From: a bacterium
GTDB lineage: Bacteria; Patescibacteriota; UBA1384; XYA2-FULL-43-10; 1-14-0-10-43-13
Reading direction: 5' to 3'
Length of the DNA stretch: 11,156 bases
Assembly: GCA_030649445.1 (NCBI GenBank)
Contig: JAUSKR010000058.1
Coordinates: 1 to 11,156, forward strand
Below are positions 5,722 to 10,069 of this stretch, piece by piece (positions within the stretch are counted from its first letter, which is position 1; every line of letters starts with the position of its first letter). The position numbers and the translations under genes are program-made. The notes beneath the pieces were generated by a model that ran no database searches, was not told the DNA's origin, and worked only from the letters and a program-made list of their open reading frames with translations.

Positions 5722-5938
5722 CGTCTCCCCTCGAAGAATGCGGGCTGTTGTTCTCCTCTACGACCGGCGCTGACTCCTAGGGGTGTGCCTCACCATGATC
5801 GCCCGATTCCCGGGCAACTTTGGCAAAGGCAACGCTTTGGAATGAGTGTCGGCCTTAATGAGGTTGCGCAATCTGAGTCTCCCATCAAACCTGCTTGAAA
5901 CAGAGTGACGAGCCAATGGCTGGTTCTCTGTTCCGCTT
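5722..5938 (-). promoter_or_regulatory. Long structured 5' leader (about 215 bases), no convincing gene
   Basis: If transcription starts near 5938, the leader opens with a hairpin (5897-5934): nine pairs, GGAACAGAG with CTCTGTTTC (one G-U), and an inner AGCC/GGCT stem. A further GCCCG/CGGGC hairpin (about 5801-5815) follows. Two short reading frames (near 5790-5885 and 5758-5979) lack usable starts or Shine-Dalgarno sites. The stretch could be a cis-regulatory RNA or an independent small RNA; it matches no riboswitch class I can name. Confidence 0.4.
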
Positions 5939-5944
5939 GCAAAT

Positions 5945-5973
5945 ATCTTATTCCTATCTCGTAAATTTTTAAA
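5945..5973 (-). promoter_or_regulatory. Predicted promoter for the 75/73-residue gene pair
   Basis: On the minus strand TTTAAA (5968-5973), a 17-base spacer and TAAGAT (5945-5950) give moderate matches to sigma70 elements within an AT-rich patch. An inverted DnaA-box-like sequence sits just upstream (5986-6003) and could overlap polymerase or regulator binding. Confidence 0.4.
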
Positions 5974-5985
5974 TAGCAAAAAAAC

Positions 5986-6003
5986 TGTGGATAAATATTC
6001 ACA
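5986..6003. promoter_or_regulatory. Perfect DnaA box in an inverted pair
   Basis: TGTGGATAA (5986-5994) is the exact complement of the DnaA 9-mer TTATCCACA. It abuts ATATTCACA (5995-6003), one mismatch from TTATTCACA, on the opposite strand. Together they form an 18-base near-palindrome in AT-rich DNA. It could equally be an operator for another TGTG/CACA-binding regulator. Confidence 0.45.
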
Positions 6004-6043
6004 CTTCGTATGAAAATAGTCATATTACAAACTTTATTATTCT

Positions 6044-6087
6044 GAAAAAGTCAGTCCGGCGCGCTTATGAGGCGCGCCGGCGACTGA
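6044..6087 (-). terminator. Large GC hairpin with U-tract ending the frameshifted small gene
   Basis: Nine perfect pairs, CCGGCGCGC (6056-6064) with GCGCGCCGG (6072-6080), are extended by TCAGT (6051-6055) with ACTGA (6083-6087) after a two-base bulge. On the minus strand a T5 run follows (6045-6049). It is 46 bases past the stop of the small gene, and a smaller CTGG.TGG/CCA.CCAG hairpin (6091-6112) precedes it. Confidence 0.75.
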
Positions 6088-6132
6088 GTCCTGGCTGGGA
6101 CGATCCAACCAGCGATGTGTATATGTGCGGGG

Positions 6133-6349
6133 TCAGGCAGGTTGCTGAGATTCTGTCCTCTCGGCAACAATCTCCTCGGCTTTGGCGCAGGCGGCGACGT
6201 AACCAGTAATCGCCTGACCGTCGCCATTCTTGAGGAGACTGTGCTCGATCTGTCCCGTCCTAGTCCTGACCAAGAGGTAGTGCCGGCCCGTTTTTCTTCG
6301 ACTCCACCTCATAGGTCTGATCTCCGATCATCGCAATCAGGGTGATCAT
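6133..6349 (-). pseudogene. Frameshifted small gene, relative of the 75-residue protein
   Basis: AGGAGAGGAACG directly precedes the ATG (6347-6349). The frame runs 29 codons to a TAG, but beyond an A5 run (6291-6295) the adjacent frame carries coherent coding sequence to a TGA at 6133-6135: GRHYLLVRTRTGQIEHSLLK and then GYVAACAKAEEIVAER. This second part aligns with GFEAACGEANEINDRL of the gene at 5494-5721. Removing one A would restore a 71-residue protein, close to the 73 and 75 residues of its neighbours. The choices are a true inactivating indel, a sequencing or assembly error, or slippage at the A run. It has its own promoter and terminator, so it is probably a recent break or an artefact. 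Function is unknown. Confidence 0.6.
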
Positions 6350-6411
6350 CGTTCCTCTCCTATTTGGTGCGGGCGGTTGTGGCAGAGCCGTCTCTGCTTG
6401 TCATTATCCTA

Positions 6412-6440
6412 TTCATATATTAATATTTTATAAATGTCAA
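6412..6440 (-). promoter_or_regulatory. Predicted promoter of the frameshifted small gene
   Basis: On the minus strand TTGACA (6435-6440) is followed after 17 bases by TATGAA (6412-6417). The leader of about 55 bases contains a GCAGAG/CTCTGC hairpin (6382-6397) and ends at a strong Shine-Dalgarno site. Confidence 0.55.
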
Positions 6441-6460
6441 ACCAAACACAAAAATGGTGT

Positions 6461-6469
6461 TTATCCACA
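6461..6469 (+). promoter_or_regulatory. Perfect DnaA box
   Basis: TTATCCACA is an exact match to the high-affinity DnaA 9-mer, set in an AT-rich intergenic region. With the box at 5986-5994 on the opposite strand, it brackets the frameshifted small gene. Apart from this and the terminator at 6521-6553, the stretch 6441-6557 shows no gene. Confidence 0.4.
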
Positions 6470-6520
6470 CCCTCCGATGAGTACAAGACTTAAAAAATTA
6501 ATTAAAATTAAAACTTGGCC

Positions 6521-6553
6521 GAAAAATCGAGACCGTGAGCGAGACGGCACGGT
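6521..6553 (-). terminator. Intrinsic terminator of the flippase-like gene
   Basis: ACCGTG (6532-6537) pairs with CACGGT (6548-6553) across a 10-base loop, and on the minus strand a T5 run follows (6522-6526). It begins 4 bases after the stop codon of the membrane protein gene. Confidence 0.7.
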
Positions 6554-6557
6554 TCAC

Positions 6558-7580
6558 TTAATCCCCCTGTGTCGATTTTGCCTGTTTGGACTCAAATTCT
6601 AATTTGCTGAAGAAATAAAAACCGGCAAAAACCGGCAACCAATAAAGAATACTGCGGAAGACCAAAGTCACAACTGCGGCAGTCGGAATATCAAAGCCAA
6701 ACGAGTGAATGGTTGCGACCATGATTGTTTCGACGACACCAACACCCTGAGGAGTGATTGAAACTACAGTGTAGAGCAATCCGGCGGTATAGGCGGCTAA
6801 GAGTGCTAAGATATTGAGATGACCAGTAAAAGCAAGAAAAACAAAAGCCAGAGTCAACATATTAATCAAATGGGCGGAAATCGCCAGACACAGACCGGTA
6901 CGAATTTGTTTTTGTTTTTTATCAACATCAGTACCGATTTCTCGAAAAACTCCCTCAATTTCACTAGGCTGGACATTTTTATATCCGGCAGGACGAGCAA
7001 TCTGTTTGATCAGCCACAATACCAACCGGCTTGGTGGCCGTTTGTAGACAGCTAAACTGATCAAATATAGAATGACCAGCGCAACAGCTAAAATTAAAAT
7101 CAGAAGAGTGACATAAAGATAGGCTCGGCTTTGACCGAAGATTAATAAAGTTAACAATGAAACGAGGGCAACTATGATAAAGGCGGAAACTTCGATAAGC
7201 ATAACAAAAGAAACGCCGATACCGGTATTTAGAGCCGAGAGATTTTGTCTTTTGCTGTGGCGGAGAAAGACGGCAACTTTGCCGAAGGTCGAGATCGGCA
7301 GGGCGACATCGGTAAACTTGGAAGCGATATAGACCGGCAAGATCTGTCGCCAGCTCTGGTTGAGTCGGAAAATCCGAAAAACATGACTGATAAAATGGGC
7401 GTAGAGCGGATAGAAAAACAACTGACAAATGAGCGCCGGAGCAATCCAGTACCATCGGCCGGTCGACAAAATTTCGAGGACATTTTTTGTCTGATCCAAG
7501 CGGGTCACCGCCAACCAGAGAAAGACTATCAAGAAAAGCCAAAATATAATTTTCTTGGATAACGCTTTGTTTTTTGTCAT
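6558..7580 (-). CDS. Multi-pass membrane protein, LPG-synthase/flippase-like (UPF0104) family
   Basis: This 340-residue integral membrane protein is nearly all hydrophobic helices. Its family includes the flippase half of lysyl-phosphatidylglycerol synthase (MprF) and AglD-like proteins, thought to move or modify lipids or lipid-linked sugars at the membrane. Recognisable signatures are DVALPISTFGKVAVFLRH (91-108), the hallmark TPQGVGVVE (276-284, usually P-x-G-x-G-x-x-E) and RSILYWLP (309-316) in the last helices. A short cytoplasmic loop (about 197-228) is charged. The length matches the stand-alone membrane domain; no aminoacyl-transferase domain is attached, so true LPG synthesis is not expected. 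There is no Shine-Dalgarno site. A perfect TATAAT ends 8 bases before the ATG, suggesting a leaderless mRNA. The substrate cannot be inferred. Confidence 0.87.
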   Translation of the reverse strand: MTKNKALSKKIIFWLFLIVFLWLAVTRLDQTKNVLEILSTGRWYWIAPALICQLFFYPLYAHFISHVFRIFRLNQSWRQILPVYIASKFTDVALPISTFGKVAVFLRHSKRQNLSALNTGIGVSFVMLIEVSAFIIVALVSLLTLLIFGQSRAYLYVTLLILILAVALVILYLISLAVYKRPPSRLVLWLIKQIARPAGYKNVQPSEIEGVFREIGTDVDKKQKQIRTGLCLAISAHLINMLTLAFVFLAFTGHLNILALLAAYTAGLLYTVVSITPQGVGVVETIMVATIHSFGFDIPTAAVVTLVFRSILYWLPVFAGFYFFSKLEFESKQAKSTQGD

Positions 7581-7588
7581 ATTCGCAA

Positions 7589-7594
7589 ATTATA
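7589..7594 (-). promoter_or_regulatory. -10 element of the flippase-like gene (near-leaderless)
   Basis: TATAAT on the minus strand lies 8 bases before the ATG at 7578-7580, so transcription should start within 1-3 bases of the start codon. No good -35 or TGn extension is seen. The remainder of 7595-7744 shows no gene or clear structure. Confidence 0.5.
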
Positions 7595-7767
7595 CTAATA
7601 AAAATTAACTACTCTTATTCTAGCGCGAATTGTTGCTTTCGTGAATAGGCTGTCTCCTCAATGCGTTAGCAAAACAAATCGTTGTAAACTAAAGCCTTAA
7701 CACAACAAATTTTTACAAAATATCATGTCTTAGCAAGGTAATTATTGACAACAACGATCATAATATA

Positions 7768-7797
7768 TTGACAGCTTGTTTAATTTCGGACTAAAAT
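7768..7797 (+). promoter_or_regulatory. Promoter of the hemerythrin-like gene
   Basis: TTGACA (7768-7773) and TAAAAT (7792-7797) are 18 bases apart. The -10 sits inside a small palindrome, GACTAAAATAGTC. A second TTGACA (7745-7750) upstream has no matching -10. AGGAGG (7817-7822) serves as ribosome binding site. Confidence 0.65.
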
Positions 7798-7825
7798 AGT
7801 CTTATATTAATTAATCAGGAGGTTT

Positions 7826-8473
7826 ATGGTTCCAAAAATAAAGGAAAGAAAAAGAATTGGACTCATAAAAGCAAAAATGAAATTACTTTGGGATGATTAT
7901 TTCTTTAATTACCACGAGAAGATCTATCGCGATAATTTAGCGAAAATGGTGCAAAATTTGGACAACGACCATCCGGTCAAAATACTGCTTGGCGAGCACA
8001 AGAAAATCAGTCATGCCTTATCTCTTTTGGAGAAAACTTTGTCAAAGTTTCAAAAATGCAATAAGTTTGAATGTATCACTGTCGGACAATGGCAGCTTTT
8101 AAATCAGTCGGTCGGAAATTTTAAAAAAATCGACCAGCTTTTTTCTGACGAGGAAAAGCTACTCTTTCCAGAGTTGACCGAACATGGTTTTAGCGCTGAA
8201 ATCAGACAAATAATAGTAGATCATACTGAAATTCATGATCTTATCGACCGGCTCGGCATTGCCTATGATGACGGTATTAGAGATAATTACCGCGAAATTA
8301 GTTCAGCAATAAATGCAATCAGCTTGAACCTAGCTGAAAAAATCAGGACACTAATTCACCGCGAGAGCTATATACTTTATCCTCGAGCCCTTCGTGTCAT
8401 TTCCGGTCAAAACTCCTGGCAGCGCCTGCGGGAAATTGCTGAAACAATGCAGATACAATTGGTCAATTTCTGA
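7826..8473 (+). CDS. Hemerythrin-like HHE cation-binding domain protein
   Basis: This 215-residue cytoplasmic protein has a hemerythrin/HHE four-helix bundle of the type found near DUF438 proteins. Such domains bind a di-iron centre and are linked to O2, NO or iron handling. Likely ligands are His49 and His58 (HPVKILLGEH), the DEE of SDEEKLLFPELTEHG (108-121), His133 and His137 (DHTEIH) and His178 with Glu180 (HRESYILYP). The His normally found four residues before the metal Glu in the second helix is absent (IDQLFSDEE), so one ligand may be missing or replaced. A basic 48-residue N-terminal extension precedes the bundle. It has a strong promoter and AGGAGG three bases before the ATG. It is a single-gene unit ending at the terminator at 8483-8517. 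A role in oxygen or redox protection is plausible beside an anaerobic RNR but unproven. Confidence 0.8.
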   Translation: MVPKIKERKRIGLIKAKMKLLWDDYFFNYHEKIYRDNLAKMVQNLDNDHPVKILLGEHKKISHALSLLEKTLSKFQKCNKFECITVGQWQLLNQSVGNFKKIDQLFSDEEKLLFPELTEHGFSAEIRQIIVDHTEIHDLIDRLGIAYDDGIRDNYREISSAINAISLNLAEKIRTLIHRESYILYPRALRVISGQNSWQRLREIAETMQIQLVNF

Positions 8474-8482
8474 TAGAAACAG

Positions 8483-8517
8483 AAAAAAAATGACCCCAAT
8501 TTCGGGGTCATTTTTTT
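8483..8517. terminator. Bidirectional terminator between convergent genes
   Basis: TGACCCC (8491-8497) and GGGGTCA (8504-8510) form a perfect stem with a 6-base loop, flanked by A8 and T7. It terminates the hemerythrin-like gene on the plus strand and the pterin dehydratase-like gene on the minus strand. Confidence 0.93.
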
Positions 8518-8543
8518 ATTTATTCTAAAGTATCTGTCTAGCC

Positions 8544-8846
8544 TTATTGTTCCTTGTATAACTCTTCGATCTTCTTGGCGACAACAAAATCCCGAGCAGT
8601 TACCTTCTCGCCGATATCAAAGCGGGTTAGCTCAAAAATAAATTTCTTGAAATAAATGTGAACATCAGGGTGGTGATCGATCGAATCACAATACGGAATT
8701 AATTTATCGAGCAATTTGATCCCATCCATAATAGTATCAAAAATGAATGTCTTGCTAATTCTGTTGTTTTTATACTCCCAACCCTCTGGTAGTTCTTTCA
8801 GTTTTTCTTTAATTTCTTCTGTTGTTAAGGCACTTAAATCTGACAT
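8544..8846 (-). CDS. Pterin-4a-carbinolamine dehydratase family protein (PCD/DCoH)
   Basis: At 100 residues this is the normal length for the family, which dehydrates 4a-hydroxytetrahydrobiopterin (EC 4.2.1.96) to recycle pterin cofactors in the cytoplasm. The signature DHHPDVHIYFKKFIFELTRFD (57-77) is clear, with the substrate-binding His58-His59-Pro60. The third conserved histidine, in the usual T-H-D motif, is Phe76 here (TRFD), so catalysis may be reduced or altered. No pterin-dependent hydroxylase is in the window; stand-alone copies are common and their role is often unclear. The ATG at 8844-8846 is preferred because AAAGGA precedes it at good spacing; an upstream TTG (8861) would place that Shine-Dalgarno site inside the gene. 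It follows murB on the same strand with 124 bases between, mostly filled by a dispersed repeat. Confidence 0.88.
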   Translation of the reverse strand: MSDLSALTTEEIKEKLKELPEGWEYKNNRISKTFIFDTIMDGIKLLDKLIPYCDSIDHHPDVHIYFKKFIFELTRFDIGEKVTARDFVVAKKIEELYKEQ

Positions 8847-8862
8847 AATATATCCTTTCAAT

Positions 8863-8919
8863 CGTCATCCTGAACAAAGTGAAGGATCTCAGAGATTCTT
8901 CGTTTCACTCAGAATGACG
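8863..8919. repeat. Dispersed inverted repeat (GTCAT-CTGA type)
   Basis: This 57-base imperfect palindrome has ends CGTCATcCTGA and TCAGaATGACG and inner arms GTGAAgGATCTC and AGATtCTTCgtTTCAC. It resembles the very widespread bacterial GTCATTCTGAGCGAAGCGAAGAATCT repeat family (recollection, not a search). It sits between murB and the pterin dehydratase gene and ends about 10 bases before that gene's Shine-Dalgarno site, so the mRNA would carry this stem. Confidence 0.8.
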
Positions 8920-8970
8920 CAAATATGTTGACTTAAGTGTAGCTGAAAATATTGAGAGCTGGCTGAAGAA

Positions 8971-9942
8971 TTAGCCTCCTTTATCTAATTGTCTGATCTC
9001 TGTCTCGAGTTTAACGCCAAATTTTTCAGCCAGTTCAGTCCGAACGATTTCAATCAACTCTTTGATGTCTGATGCTTTGGCACCGCCGGTATTGATGAAC
9101 ATGTTGGGATGTTTTTCTGAGATCATCGCCCCGCCGACTTTTTTGCCCTTCAGCCCGGCCAGTGAGATAAGATAAGCAACAGGAATGACCGGAAATGGGT
9201 CATTTTTGATTTTGTCTCTGACTTTTTCAATTAATTGTTTGTCAGCTAATTTGATATCGATGTTTTTGAAAATACTGCCAATATTCGGATATTCGAGCGG
9301 CTGTTTCAGTTTGCGGTAATCAATATGATCCTCGATTTTCCTTGAAATTTCAGATATTTGACCACTTTTAAAGCCTATCGTTGCGGATAAAATGACCTCT
9401 GGTAACTTTTCAGATTTGAAAATACTGTTGCGGTAGTCAAACTGGCATTCTGCATTATTGCGCCGGATAATTTGACCTGTTTCAATATTTAAACTAATGA
9501 CTTCGACAATCGAGTCTTTGGTTTCTCCACCAAAAGCACCAGCATTGCCGAAAACTGCACCGCCGACCGAGCCCGGCAGGCCGCCAGACCATTCTGTCCC
9601 CGACAATGAATTTTCGATGCAATAATTATTTAACTCTTCAACTGTCGTTCCCGCCCCGACTTTTAGTAAATCGTCTCCAGTTTTTTTGATGTATAAAATG
9701 GAATTGCGTAAAATCAATCCGTCAAAACCGGCATCATCAAATAAAATATTGGTGGCGCCGCTGATGACAAAAATCCGGTCAAGAATAGATGGATCATTTT
9801 TCTTAAGCTCATTCCATTCTGCCAAGCCGGTTTTAAGTTCCGCTAGATTCTTAAAATCAAGAAAAAAACGTGCCTCGCCGCCGATTTTAATGTTGGAATA
9901 TTCTTTGAGAGAAATATTGTGCTGAATCAATCTCGTCTGCAT
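8971..9942 (-). CDS. murB: UDP-N-acetylenolpyruvoylglucosamine reductase
   Basis: MurB is the cytoplasmic FAD/NADPH enzyme (EC 1.3.1.98) that reduces UDP-GlcNAc-enolpyruvate to UDP-MurNAc, the second committed step of peptidoglycan synthesis. The 323 residues show NIKIGGEARFF (17-27), the FAD-binding ISGATNILFDDAGFDG (60-75) and GLPGSVGGAVFGNAGAFGGE (121-140), the Tyr170-Arg171 pair (DYRNSIF), the proton-donor Ser223 (GSIFKN) and the terminal LETEIR with the catalytic Glu. All expected active-site residues are present, so it should be functional. The ATG (9940-9942) touches a TATAAT (9943-9948). If that were the -10 box, translation would have to start at the TTG of codon 5, so the exact start is unsure. 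There is no Shine-Dalgarno site. The divergent neighbour is a DD-carboxypeptidase, a cell-wall pairing. The pterin dehydratase-like gene lies downstream. Confidence 0.96.
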   Translation of the reverse strand: MQTRLIQHNISLKEYSNIKIGGEARFFLDFKNLAELKTGLAEWNELKKNDPSILDRIFVISGATNILFDDAGFDGLILRNSILYIKKTGDDLLKVGAGTTVEELNNYCIENSLSGTEWSGGLPGSVGGAVFGNAGAFGGETKDSIVEVISLNIETGQIIRRNNAECQFDYRNSIFKSEKLPEVILSATIGFKSGQISEISRKIEDHIDYRKLKQPLEYPNIGSIFKNIDIKLADKQLIEKVRDKIKNDPFPVIPVAYLISLAGLKGKKVGGAMISEKHPNMFINTGGAKASDIKELIEIVRTELAEKFGVKLETEIRQLDKGG

Positions 9943-9987
9943 ATTATATACAATAGCATAAAATGGTTAGTATTGATCGGATTAACC

Positions 9988-10016
9988 CCAATGTACACCT
10001 ACGAGGTGTACATTGG
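9988..10016. repeat. Perfect 13-base-pair palindrome between murB and the carboxypeptidase gene
   Basis: CCAATGTACACCT (9988-10000) and AGGTGTACATTGG (10004-10016) are exact complements around a 3-base loop (ACG). No T-run follows on either strand. It lies in the shared upstream region of two divergent cell-wall genes, about 46 bases from murB and 54 from the carboxypeptidase start. It may be an operator, a REP-type dispersed repeat or a transposon-related hairpin. Confidence 0.75.
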
Positions 10017-10034
10017 TAGCGTCAATCAGAAACC

Positions 10035-10063
10035 TTGGTCAGAAAGTTGATTTTTGTTATACT
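10035..10063 (+). promoter_or_regulatory. Promoter of the DD-carboxypeptidase gene (leaderless)
   Basis: TGT followed by TATACT (10058-10063) forms an extended -10, with TTGGTC (10035-10040) as a weak -35 at 17 bases. Only 6 bases separate the -10 from the ATG (10070), so the mRNA should begin at or within a base or two of the start codon. No Shine-Dalgarno site exists. Confidence 0.6.
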
Positions 10064-10069
10064 AGAAAA

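Noticed and set aside
5797..5818. GCCCG-ATTCC-CGGGC considered as a tRNA T-arm
   Set aside because: No acceptor stem, anticodon arm or GGTTCGAATCC-like consensus could be placed around it.
5758..6023. Two overlapping minus-strand open frames, including a Cys-containing 31-codon stretch at about 5790-5885
   Set aside because: Starts are TTG or lack a ribosome site, the frames cross the predicted promoter, and the pairing of the region fits a structured leader better.
4598..6440. Whole block considered as an integrated mobile element with terminal repeats
   Set aside because: No integrase, transposase, matching terminal repeats or target-site duplication was seen; the base-composition difference alone is not enough.
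6819..7562. Open frames of 78-187 codons on both strands within the flippase-like gene
   Set aside because: They overlap a clearly coding membrane-protein gene with family motifs and show no independent starts.
8847..8861. Longer pterin dehydratase starting at TTG 8861
   Set aside because: The extra five codons contain the Shine-Dalgarno sequence AAAGGA that serves the ATG at 8844-8846.
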